Source: Heterotrichella gracilis (lineage: Eukaryota; Sar; Xanthophyceae; Tribonematales; Xanthonemataceae). From it: 64,000 nucleotides of DNA. The stretch spans positions 86,187-150,186 of the forward strand of contig JAULBX010002113.1 in NCBI GenBank assembly GCA_032358255.1. Reading direction: 5' to 3'. Of this stretch, positions 37,501 to 46,617 are shown piece by piece (position 1 is the first letter of the stretch; the number at the start of each line of letters is the position of its first letter). Both the position numbers and the translations under genes were made by a program. Under the pieces are notes generated by a model. The model saw only the letters and a list, made by a program, of their open reading frames with translations. It had not been told where the DNA came from and ran no database searches.

Positions 37501-38249
37501 GTGCAAACATGGTGCCCTCGTCAATCATTTCAGTGACATCCCTACCCCCACCCAGCTACCCCCCGCTTACCCACCCCTCCCACCCCCGCCCCCGCAGCCA
37601 AGTTCTGGTACTTCTTCATGTACTTCTTCATCACCCTCATGATCATGACGGACTTTGGCGTCATGTGCGTGGCGCTCACACCCATCCCCGAGCTGGCAAA
37701 CATGCTGTCGGGGGTGCTGCTCAGCATTTGGAACCTGTTCTGCGGCTTCCTGCTGCCGCTGAGCGCCATGCCGGTGGGGTGGCGCTTCATGTTCTATGGC
37801 AACCCCATCTCCTGGTCGCTGTACGGGCTGGTGGTGACACAGTTTGGGGACCTGCATGACGACATGGTGGAGGTGGAGGTGCGTTGATTATGGCTCAGGG
37901 TTCACCTTAGACTCAACCCCAACTTGGGGTTCAAGCTTGGACATGCGATGGTCAGAAGTTGCCTCACATCTGTCTCACATACCTCACCCATCAATCACGC
38001 CCGCATTCACGCTTGCACCTGTATGTCAAGACATTGGTCACACTCGCCCCACTCACCCCCGCACGTGTCCCCCCGCAGGTGTCCGCAGGCGTGTACCAGA
38101 GCTACAGCGTGTCTTCCTACGTGGAGCAGCTGTTTGGGTTCCAGTACGCCTGGCGCTGGTGGTGCGTGCTGGCCCTGCTGGGCTACTATCTGGTGTTCAG
38201 GGGGGTGTCGGTACTGGCCATCTCACGCCTGAACTTCCAAAAGAGGTAG
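25571..38249 (+). CDS. Full-size PDR-type ABC transporter (ABCG subfamily)
   Basis: 26 exons: 25571-25720, 26171-26337, 26625-26832, 27050-27142, 27404-27547, 27794-27934, 28172-28274, 28497-28540, 28757-28831, 29080-29286, 29719-29873, 30315-30524, 30892-30926, 31304-31469, 31900-32060, 32593-32850, 33139-33603, 34071-34267, 34619-34772, 35188-35527, 35786-35882, 36183-36313, 36630-36801, 37225-37312, 37598-37878, 38079-38249. All are in phase; 1470 aa, usual for PDRs. Order is NBD1-TMD1-NBD2-TMD2. NBD1: Walker [10 protein letters not shown] (183-191), signature ISGGQKKR (325-332), Walker B VALMDE (345-350). NBD2: Walker [10 protein letters not shown] (908-916), degenerate signature LSVEQRKR (about 1016-1023), [11 protein letters not shown], and an IHQPS switch. 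TMD1 has [18 protein letters not shown]2 has [11 protein letters not shown]. Likely plasma-membrane export of lipids, hormones or toxic compounds; substrate unknown. The linker in exon 17 is Pro/Thr-rich and repeat-derived. Confidence 0.95.
26078..26107. repeat. Interstitial TTTAGGG run (representative)
   Basis: Three head-to-tail TTTAGGG units plus degenerate flanks in an intron. Similar 2-4-unit runs, in either orientation, occur near 5169-5192, 6295-6307, 7561-7586, 10754-10780, 12058-12071, 16312-16322, 16739-16757, 18463-18478, 20586-20602, 27957-27974, 29876-29892, 30544-30560, 39357-39397, 47520-47568, 53534-53551, 54184-54209, 62354-62376 and 62655-62673. TTTAGGG is the common plant/green-algal telomere unit; these are internal, not chromosome ends. 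Confidence 0.85.
30121..30182 (+). repeat. Decayed copy of intron end plus exon-12 start (ABC)
   Basis: An acceptor cttggccccag at 30128-30138 is followed by gtatgccaagcccgggtgg, matching the true junction at 30314/30315. The copy diverges after about 50 bases and contains stops, and it lies 176 bp upstream. Confidence 0.8.
32163..32268 (+). repeat. Copy of exon-15 end with its donor (ABC)
   Basis: About 100 bp repeat the end of exon 15 (true end 32060): gccattgccgcagtc..., then gcgtgttcatcatgctgtgc, then attcctcatcgtgcgcagtg. The GTGAGTGGAGG donor context is included. The copied donor is at 32250-32251, 189 bp downstream. Confidence 0.82.
32970..33024 (+). repeat. Copy of exon-16 end (ABC)
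   Basis: It matches about 32799-32850 (ggtgctcatgtg.ctg.cgctgaag), but the following donor is lost (ttgacagttgtt). It lies about 170 bp downstream of the true donor. Confidence 0.78.
33736..33784 (+). repeat. Copy of the NBD2 Walker A exon end (ABC)
   Basis: It repeats 33563-33603 (aagaccacgc.catggatgt, then ctggc.ggacgcaagaca). The donor is changed from aggtgagc to tgtgga. It is intronic, about 175 bp downstream of the true exon end. Confidence 0.78.
34286..34323. repeat. GGT trinucleotide run
   Basis: About twelve GGT/TGG repeats sit in the intron directly after exon 18, between the true donor and an echo of the exon end. Confidence 0.9.
34332..34376 (+). repeat. Copy of exon-18 end with donor (ABC)
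   Basis: It repeats aaccaggtggcggcgtttgt caaggag gtgagg of the true end at 34267, 98 bp downstream, including the donor. Confidence 0.8.
34843..34880 (+). repeat. Copy of exon-19 Walker B end (ABC)
   Basis: It repeats agcatcgtgttcatggacga and the following cccacatcag, encoding the same [10 protein letters not shown], with a changed donor (gtgaaa instead of gtaggg). It lies 103 bp downstream of the true end at 34772. Confidence 0.82.
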
Positions 38250-40275
38250 AGACCGTGTGCGAGAGGGGACAAGGATCACCCTGGAGAAGCTGAAGGGAAA
38301 TTCAGGTTAATTGAGGGCCTGGTCAACATGTTTGATGGAGGTGGCTCAGCCTGGCAGGGGGATCATGTTGGAGGCTGAGGGATAAACAAAGCTTTCATCA
38401 GAGAAATGGCTTGTTTATGGCTTGGCAGCAGCATGGCCATATAGCAGCAAGGCAAATTTGTTTCCTATCCAAATCTCAAATATTTGGACAACTTGCCAAT
38501 GCCCATGGGAAGTTGCTTTATGTACAGTAGGTATGGTAAACCTGTGACCCCTTAAGGACATGTGGTTCAGAGTTTTTCTTTGTGAACCAACATCAATCAC
38601 ATTATGCCAACATTGCTGTTGTGAGCGGGATTGTTGCCCACCATTGATACAAGTATGCATGAACATCGAGACAGCAGATCGTGATAAACAATGCCATTTT
38701 CGAGAATTATGGACACGCGCATGGAGAATATAATTTTGCCATATGGTCTTGATGGTGATATACTACCCTGCCCATTATTAACGGTTACCCTTGCGTAGGG
38801 TTCAGTACACTCGTACATGGGTACCAGTTATTCACTGTTAAAAATCACAAGTGCTTTCATCCTTAGCGTTCTGCCCGGCAGCACCAACATCAGCAGCTTG
38901 AAGGGTACTACTAGGCTAGTTGCATGCTTGGACCTACACGCGCCACCCACATGACTGCATGTCCAGATTGAATGGAATTTCCCCAGGCGCACCGCTGTGC
39001 GCATCATGCCAACCTAGGTCACGGGTGCTATGTTTAATGGTCTTCCAGAATGCGCACACACCGAGTTTTCATTTTTTTGTCGAGAAGTGGAGCCCTCATC
39101 CCCGGCCCCCCCCCACCCTCCTCCCCACCTACCCTATTATTGATGGCCGCCTTATTTACGCCTTTGGCGTCTGTTTTCTTTTCTTTTCTTTTTATTATCG
39201 ATGGCCATGCATGCCAAGTTTGGTTGGGTCGCTGCGTACCTGCGCTTGCTGCAGGCATGAGTTTCCATGCAACCTATGCCATAGGCTGTGGCACCAAGCT
39301 TGAGCTTATTGCCACAGACTTGAACCCTAAACAGAATAACAGAATAATGATGAAAACCCGCCGAAGAACCCTAACCCTATTAATTAACCCTAACCCCCCC
39401 TTCATCATCCTAGTATCATCTCCACTTTGGGTGGCAGGGCGTGCTCTATAATTTCAACATGGGAGCTTGATGTCACAGATAGCTCCGAGGATGCACTGCA
39501 GTGCGCACGCATGCAGGCAGGCGTGTTCACATAAACTACCGCTTGATTCGCACGTACCCTGGGAGTTGTATTGTTCCCCACCTCTCCTTGCAAGGCCGTG
39601 TCATATCAGGGCATACTCAAGAGGGCCCAACACCCAACACAGTGGCCGCTATACAACAGGCTGCTGTACGGAACGTCCTCCGTCTCCGCCCGTCCCCTCT
39701 TACAGGTTTCCAACGCTGTTCCGACATGGCAGGCGTGTGCCGGAGCCTCTCCACAGGACCAACAGTGAAGGCCCACAGGTGTGCTTCTAGAACCAGCCCA
39801 CAAAGGAATAATTAGGCAGAAAACTACTAGGGCCTGGTCGGACGCACGTTTTACTCGCTGTAAGATATCTGTGCCCTGGCTGTGAGCTAACATCACGCTG
39901 TTGTGCAGGCGCCAGGAGACCTGGAAGACCACTGGCAAGATATTAGCTGCATCGAGCGTCAGGGTGCGTGGCAAAGTGTGCTCATGAGCCTCCGAGTGCC
40001 CATATAGTGCAGCCTTAGTAAGGGCAGCTTAAATGCTTGATTCAAGTTATTGGGTAACCTCAGTAGGGGGCACAAAAGTTCTGGTTGCAAGTGGAAGTGT
40101 GTTGTGCCTTTTTTGCCTGCCCGGCTCTGCCTACTGACTTCCGAATCAAATCTTTCACAAGCCCTCTTTCCAGACGCAAAACATCCTCAAGCGAGGGCAA
40201 ACCATCTCCTGCCACTTTTAGCTGCTCAGCTGCTGCCTTTTTACTGCACTGTAGATTGCTCCCTTTGCCAGCCCA
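38250..40275. other. 2-kb spacer, no gene recognised
   Basis: It contains the ABC gene's 3' flank and a CCCTAA-type run at 39357-39397. No exon could be supported, although there are open frames near 39050-39450 and 39500-39800. Confidence 0.45.
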
Positions 40276-42897
40276 ATGCGCTGCACAACCTTCGGCAAGA
40301 GCAACTCAACAGCCAGCAGCAGTAGGTGTGGGCAGGTCACCCGCGCAGCCCTTGCCCCTGCCAGGCCTGGACTTGTGGAGCGACCTAGCGAGGTGCAGCC
40401 TGGTGTGAGTGTTCCTCTCATTTGAACTTGAACAGCCTATGTCTGACCACAGCCCCTGGTTAAAGCTCATCCCTGCAAACCAGAGTCCACCTTTGAGTCT
40501 AGTCTCTTCTTCCGCATGGGAAAGCCATGAAAGGACATGCTTGAGCACATCTTTATACCCATTCTGGCTGCGTCTGCATGCAGGGGTATGCAGGTCTGCT
40601 CCAGGAACTCACTCTGCAGATTCAGCAGGAGGAGGCCCGTGTGACCGTGGTGGAAGGTGACATCCGCAATGCAACCGATGGTCTTGCCAAGGCGCTTGAA
40701 ATTGACCACAAGAAGCTGGAGGTGTTCTGGCTAGGACGGCTGGAGCTGCACGAACAGGAAAAGAAGGCCCGGGTGGAAAAGGCAGACAGTCTGCGTGCAG
40801 GTACAAACTAGTTGGTTAACTGTTTCTACTATGTTGCTGGGTGCATAGTGAGCAAACGCTGGTAGACATTGCAAAGATTCCTTCTGCACAGCTAGCAGCA
40901 CAATTTGCATATGTGGTGTACTCAAAACCGGTGATATACCCAAAATGCTGTATTTAGTCGTTGTCAGGCATTTGACTTTACCTCAGCAAAGTGACATCAT
41001 AAAAACATTGTACATAGAAAATTTGCACCCCTTTCTGGCAGCCTGGTGGGTGTACCCGTGCCAGGGTGCAGGGTGTTGACATCTTAGGGGTTGCGAGGCG
41101 CACTCCTTTGGGGCGCAAAGCGCAATGGGTACGTGGGTTAATTCATCGATTAAATAAAAATAAATCATATTAATTAGCTCGTAGTTTATGCTATTAACCA
41201 CTACATGAGATAAATTAATGCTTTTAATGTGAGTTACTCTAATAAAGAATGATTTAAATTAATCTTCGCGCCCCAAATTTGGGAGCCTTGCGGGCACACC
41301 CGCTGCGCCCATGCACTGCGCCCGGTCAGCAGAGCTGTGCCCTGCCCCTAACCGCTACCCCCCTGTCCCCCCATACGGGTCCACGCCCGTGCTCCCTGCA
41401 CCCTGTCAGTCGCTGCCTTCACTGCAAGCAAGTGCGCGGATGGCTCATTTATGAAGCACATGCACATGGGCATCACGGTATTTGCAACACCGCAATTTAG
41501 TTTGCCAGCCATCATGCTTGGAGGGTAAAAGCCCTTGCCAGCGTAGTTGCCATTCCATGGGGAATTGTGGCTGCTTCGATCTTGCTGCTGGTGCCTGCAA
41601 GTCGTCTGTGCAGGTGTCAAGTGTGGGGACGCAATATCAAGTTGTGCACAGGAAACTAAACACGTGACTCAGTACTTTCCTGTGGACGTTGCAGTGGCGT
41701 CAATGGTGAGGGGTTCTGAGTTTGGGAAGGATACAGTGCATTTGCGGACCTCTTGCGGTGAATACGACTCCGAGCTCGCAAAGTGGGTGTGTAGGCGTGG
41801 TGCGACTTCCTTGAAGAATCTGGGGCATGCGCTGCACTTCCACCTGGGCCCATCAATCAGGGCTGGCACCGATGGTCAGGGCCTTGGTCAGACCCTCAAG
41901 GTGAGCTGCGATTTCTGCAGGGTTTCAATCGCTGCTGTCGCAGTGCTTGATCACCTCAAAAATTGAGATTTAAATGCAATTGCGGTAGTGTCGACTACCC
42001 TGTCCAGCCCTGCCAAGGTCAAGTTTACTTCACAGGTTCTAATTACAGCATAAGGTGCTGCGCATTCATGTTCTTTTATCGCATTTTTATGTACTTTTGC
42101 GTCCCTTGCCTGATCCTGCTTATGCCCTCGTGACGACACCAGCATATGCATGGGTCACTCAAGGAAGCATGCATGCCCAGATCCTTTCAGTTGTTTCAAA
42201 TATGAAGTCTTGGGGGGGGTAGACTTAAATTGAGCATCCCCTTCAACCCTGTGTTAGTTAGTTACATGCATTCCAGCAAAATAGCCAGATTAGCAGTCAG
42301 TCTTGCACATGCGGCGCCTTCAATCCTGTGTAGCACCTGATTTGCCGAGAACAGATAGTGCACTGCATGCCAAGCTGCTCTTCCTCAGCTTGCTTTTTCA
42401 AATTGGACATCTGTGCTCTGCAGGAGATGGGGGGTCAGGCAGTTGACATCGGCGCCAAAGAGTGTCCCGGGCAGGACTGGTGGGCGGCGGACTGGTCGGA
42501 GGCCATCCTGAACCATCCATATTGCCGCGAGTCGTGCGCAGCTGGTGAGTTTCTGGCGATGGCAGGGGAGGGCAGGCCTGCAGAGTCTCTGGTGGCGCAG
42601 CTGCACATCTGCTTCTGGTGGATCAGGCGCAATGCAGGGTGGGCTGAAGACCTTGCTCCCATCCTTCAAAAATATCCCTTTGCGCCCATCCTTGAGATCC
42701 CTGCTTTGGTGGAGAAGATCTTTGAGGAGGTTCCTGTCCTTGCTACACCCTGCAAACCCAAGCCAGCTAAGCCAGCACGGGTGAGGTCCCCCACCAGGCG
42801 CTGGCGTCGCATCAAGGGGGCTGCGCGCAACACGACCCGCAAGCAGGCCCACACCACCGAATGCCTCAGCGCTTGCGCCTCGGATGCCAGAGCTTGA
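40276..42897 (+). CDS. Unrecognised protein with N-terminal coiled coil
   Basis: Proposed exons 40276-40404, 40584-40800, 41614-41900 and 42424-42897 are joined by GT-AG in phase to 368 aa. I do not recognise the family. Residues about 44-115 (GYAGLLQELTLQIQQEEARV and what follows) are charged and heptad-like, suggesting a coiled coil. Exon 3 has scattered Cys/Trp/His (TSCGEYDSELAKWVCRRGAT). Exon 4 begins EMGGQAVDIGAKECPGQDWW and continues with a Trp/Cys-rich segment (WSEAILNHPYCRESC), a helical part and a basic tail (RSPTRRWRRIKGAARNTTRK). The phase agreement across four exons supports a gene; the start is the first ATG of exon 1 and could lie upstream. A donor-like GGTGAGT at 42544-42550 could end exon 4 early. 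Domesticated transposon or novel lineage-specific protein are both possible. Confidence 0.5.
42253..42318. repeat. Dispersed 65-bp repeat, copy B
   Basis: This is the partner of 12559-12623. It lies in the last intron of the unrecognised gene, about 100 bp before its acceptor, and differs from copy A by only a few bases and one length change. Confidence 0.8.
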
Positions 42898-43638
42898 GCC
42901 CAAGCCCAAGCCCATGCCCAGGAGCACCAGCACGCCAGGCAGCGGTCCGCCATAGGGTTGGCACCAGTGGCAGCAGGTACTACTGTGCCTGGCAGCAAGA
43001 GCAGCTGCAGCATGGGGGTGTCAGCTGGGCAGCTATTGCCTGTATTCGCCACAGTGGTGCGCCTGGCAATGCGCAAGGCTTCCTTGCATGTGGGTGGCGC
43101 CTGCAGGTTTGGGGTCTAGGAGTCAGGGTTGAGGGCCGTACCCTGGGCTTTCACACAGTCACATGGGTGGTGCCAGCGAGCAGGTGATGGGTGGCGCACC
43201 AGGTGCTGTGCACCTGCCAACCTTGCACCCAAGCTGGCCTGCAGCGCTGTGGCGGACATGGGTGGACATGGGCCAGGCAGCAATGCGGTGGTGGCCTGTC
43301 ACCAGCAACCAGTGGTGGCATGATGCCGGGCTGGGAATGGCGGGTTAGCTGGCACAGATGCGCGTGAGCGTGGCTGGATTGCACAGTGACAAGGGAACTG
43401 CCTTTAATGTATTTTGCACTACAGCTGTATGGGGTTCTACACTTGTGGTTTTCAGATGTTGCTTTGCTTACAGGGCAGGTGTGCATTGCTATGTTTGCCT
43501 GAGGGTACTGCAATTTTCACGTGCATAACGAAGACATAATAATGGACTAGCGTAGGCCACCGCAGTTTCATTCCCCAAAGGAAAAGGTGAATGCCAGGGT
43601 AGCGTCATAGGTAAAGAGTGCGGTGCTGTTCATAACGC

Positions 43639-43704
43639 TTTTTGTTTTATGTTAAACGTAGTGTAGCTTGGTTTTTGTTTTATGTTAAACGTAGTGTAGC
43701 TTGG
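43639..43704. repeat. Perfect 33-bp tandem duplication
   Basis: Units 43639-43671 and 43672-43704 are identical (tttttgttttatgttaaacg plus 13 more bases). The lack of divergence suggests a recent slip or duplication. Confidence 0.9.
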
Positions 43705-44426
43705 TTCAGACTGGTCCAGAACTTTAGAGATAATGAAAGTAGGAAAAACGGACCACCCACACTGTGTTAGGAGACCAGCCAGGTACACCACACCAGATGT
43801 GCTCAACCTGGCTAGGCACAAAGACCGCTATAGCATAGCCTTGTCAAGTAATTTCGTACTGCTGCTTGAGGTTGTACATTGTTCAAGTAATACCTTGAGC
43901 CTCACAGCAGCTCACAGCCTATGAGAGCGCACAGGGCAATTATTGTATTGTATAGTCACTATGTATAGTCATGATGACTACTGGCAAAAGGTATTTCTGT
44001 ATGCAAAGTAGTAATATTGGAACACTCGTGTCACTGAGTGCCCCGCTATGACACTGGCAGGGAGCCATTGTTCATTGCCACATGGCAGGTGCAGCAAAAT
44101 GCTCCCTATTACTCAATAGAAAGAGCCAATTGGACATAAATGTAATATCGATATTATTGCAATTACGGGATTAGGTGGACATGCCCATTGCCAGGCTGGT
44201 GATATCAGGAGTATTTGAGCGAGGGGCTCACAATGATGCAATCAGCCCGGTGGTCGCTGTTCTGACGGTAGTGGTAGTTGAGAGACAAACTGGCACTTGG
44301 ATAATATAAATTATGTTACAGTATGGGGCAAAGTAGTAACTCCAGTTAATCGCATCATCTTGTACACTGAATACAAAGGTCTATAATATGGCTTGTGCAA
44401 CAAGTGACAACTAGGGGATCATGCAG

Positions 44427-44612
44427 GAAAGGGGGTCGTATACTGGCGATATCAAAGCTGTCGGCTCCCGGAATGTCATGGGGAGTAACAATATCCTGTG
44501 GCTGTACCATGTGTGATACGAGCCAAGGGGGTCATATCCTGGCGATATGAGCGTCACAATACCCAAGCGCCTGAGGCACCGGCAAAAGGGTCGTATCCTG
44601 ACAATATCTAGC
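44427..44612. repeat. Three spaced copies of a 25-bp motif
   Basis: The motif approximates aagggggtcgtatcctggcg followed by atat. Copies start near 44427, 44524 and 44585, so spacing is about 97 and 61 bp. They are direct repeats in otherwise unremarkable DNA. Confidence 0.75.
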
Positions 44613-44809
44613 TACTGGAAGTAGGCAAACACTAGGCAGGTAAGTGCTAGGCTCTAAGAGGCGTGTCGCGGATTGGATTACATTCCAGATAAATGCCTAA
44701 TGTGTTGGATTGCTAAAAGAAGAAGAAAGAGAATGACAAACGCCCAGGGATAAAGCATTCCCTGTGCAATTACGGTAACCATTTATAGGTTATAACCATA
44801 CATTACATT

Positions 44810-45060
44810 GCACGTGTGCCCCCGAAGGGATGCATTCACAGATAATAGCCAAGCGCCACGCACTCCTGTCCAATAGACCTCTGGCAGCAAGGTCACCCTT
44901 AATGCAACGCTGATACTGTATACCAGGGTTATCAACGCTACCCTTTTCTTGAAATTGGGAGTGGAATATCTGCCTAGGCCGCCTATTGTCAGACATGCGC
45001 ATAACATGTCCAAAACATCTGAGGCGCTGCACCCTCAGATCAAGCAAATCAGAAAGGCTT
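44810..45060 (-). mobile_element. LINE (non-LTR retrotransposon) ORF2 C-terminal fragment
   Basis: On the minus strand the frame gives LSDLLDLRVQRLRCFGHVMR, then MSDNRRPRQIFHSQFQEKG, IKGDLAARGL and DRSAWRLAI. This order (RLRWxGHVxRM, RxPR, then a spaced DL...L and WR block) is the conserved tail after the reverse transcriptase of many non-LTR elements. No reverse-transcriptase core, endonuclease or poly-A tail was found, so it is a short relic. It lies directly beside the 3' end of the zf-JmjC gene and may form part of its 3' flank. Confidence 0.7.
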
Positions 45061-45172
45061 GTTATAACCATCATGCCAAAGTTTAAATTATTTGCCAAAA
45101 AAAATGAAGAATGTGAAAAAGACTGCTTTTCACAGAGCAATGACCCAGAGTGATTCTCCCTTGACTGCCCAC

Positions 45173-46617
45173 CTAGTACACCGAGCCGCTGCACACCAGG
45201 TGCCACTCTGTCAGCCCCAGCAGCCAGTGGTGCCACCCTCGGGGCACAAACAGCGTCACAAACGTGTCCTCATCCAGGGGGGCCAGGGTGAAAAAGTACC
45301 CCCCCGCATCCACAATCGCCTGCACCACCTCCCTGGTAGGCAGTTCCGGAAACACAGGCGAGTCCTTCTTGTCATAGAGCGTCTGGCCAGGGGGCAGCAC
45401 CACGACCCTTTTACACCCCTTGAAGGCTGTTAGGTAGGTGTTGATTGGGTTCCGGGTCCCCAGGTAGTTATCTACATCGGTGTGGATGCCTATGTCTGTG
45501 GCGCCGCTGCCGCAGATGATTTGGTCGTAGGTGGGCACGTGGCCTGCCTTGGGCCACCAGCGCGGGTGCTGGATGGGGCCCATGAATGCCACCCAATACC
45601 TGCTCCCCTGCTGCTCCGCCTGCAACGATGTAATTACAAATTAATTGATAAACAGCATACCGACCACAACTGTTTGTCATTTGATTTTCGTAACTGCAAG
45701 AAAGACTTTACTGAATACATTTTACATAAGTTTTTAATTTACATTTGCAATCTATGAGTACATTTCCCCGCCTCCACTCATGCACAAGGGCATTGATTGA
45801 GGAGGAGACAGAAGGAGAAGAGCGAGCGTCAGCTTCAGGGGCTGTTCATTCCCTCACATACCCCTACCTGCATGAGCATTTTTCCAGCCGCGGACCACGT
45901 CTTGGGAGCTTGGTTGCACCCGTCAATGTCCACATTGGGCAGCCGGGGAGGCCCAGGGTGGCAGTATGCATCCAGAGCCTCCTCCAAGCTGTTTGGGAGC
46001 GGTGACAACTTGGCGGACTGCAGGTTATCGAACAATGATGAGAAGAAAATGAAAACTAAGGAATATTCCCTGGCTGTCCTGGAGCTTGCGTGCTGGTCAG
46101 GCAAGCGGGAAAACCAAATCGGAGGGCGGTGAACAGTACACACACAAAAAAAAAGGACCTACGCACTGTCCCTTCCTGTCCGCTCTGTCCCCCAGCAACA
46201 CCAGTTGGGGTTGACGGGCGTTACCTGCAGGGTGATGAAGGGCTTCTGCAGCTGGATGCCCTCCTTAGGGTTGTGGACCAGCGGCGGTGGGGCGCACAGG
46301 ATGAGGGCGTTGCGCAGGGAGCAGCTGGAGAGGTACAGCTGGCGCTGTGTGGGGCTGCCCTGCGGTATGCAGCTGGCCACCATCCGAAACACGCTGCACA
46401 TAAGCTCGTCAGTGACACCGCCATCCCTGTCTGTGCGGGTGGCTCCGCCTGCTGTGTGATTTGGTAGGGCGGCGCCAGGAAGGGGGTGGTGGGTGGGGGT
46501 GGGCTGGGGAGGGGCTTTGAGGGCTAACTTGTGCGTCCTGCTTCTTTGGTGCTGCTTTAATGCCTTGTCTGACGTGCCAGCAAGGCGCTCTCCACAGATG
46601 GGACACTCCTCTGACAT
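45173..46617 (-). CDS. C2H2 zinc finger plus JmjC-like (cupin) domain protein
   Basis: Minus-strand exons 46225-46617, 45868-46017 and 45173-45619 join in phase to 329 aa. I chose the ATG at 46615-46617 (MSEECPICG). The N-terminus is a single zinc finger, C5-x2-C8-x14-H23-x5-H29, resembling U1/matrin-type fingers of RNA- or DNA-binding proteins. Then comes a linker, and in exon 3 a JmjC/cupin-8-like core: GIHTDVDNYLG (HTD at 227-229, the HxD iron ligands), AFKGCKRVVVLPPG, and FVPRGWHHWLLGL with the second ligand His near 313. The iron triad therefore looks intact, so oxygenase activity (protein hydroxylation or demethylation) is plausible but unproven. The finger-JmjC combination in so small a protein is uncommon. 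Confidence 0.83.

Larger units (their letters stand above)
42898..44809. other. Spacer with small repeats, no gene recognised
   Basis: The first 450 bp are GC-rich with many TGG and GGC triplets and open frames, but no supported exon. Further on is a 33-bp tandem duplication, then AT-richer DNA with three copies of a 25-bp motif. Confidence 0.45.

Noticed and set aside
41656-41869. Zinc-finger-like WKCSACPRFF...HTH on the minus strand
   Set aside because: Spacing does not fit C2H2, and the plus-strand exon 41614-41900 fits a four-exon in-phase chain.
42385-42933. 182-codon minus-strand frame
   Set aside because: It overlaps the plus-strand exon 42424-42897, which has a consistent acceptor and phase; no recognised product.
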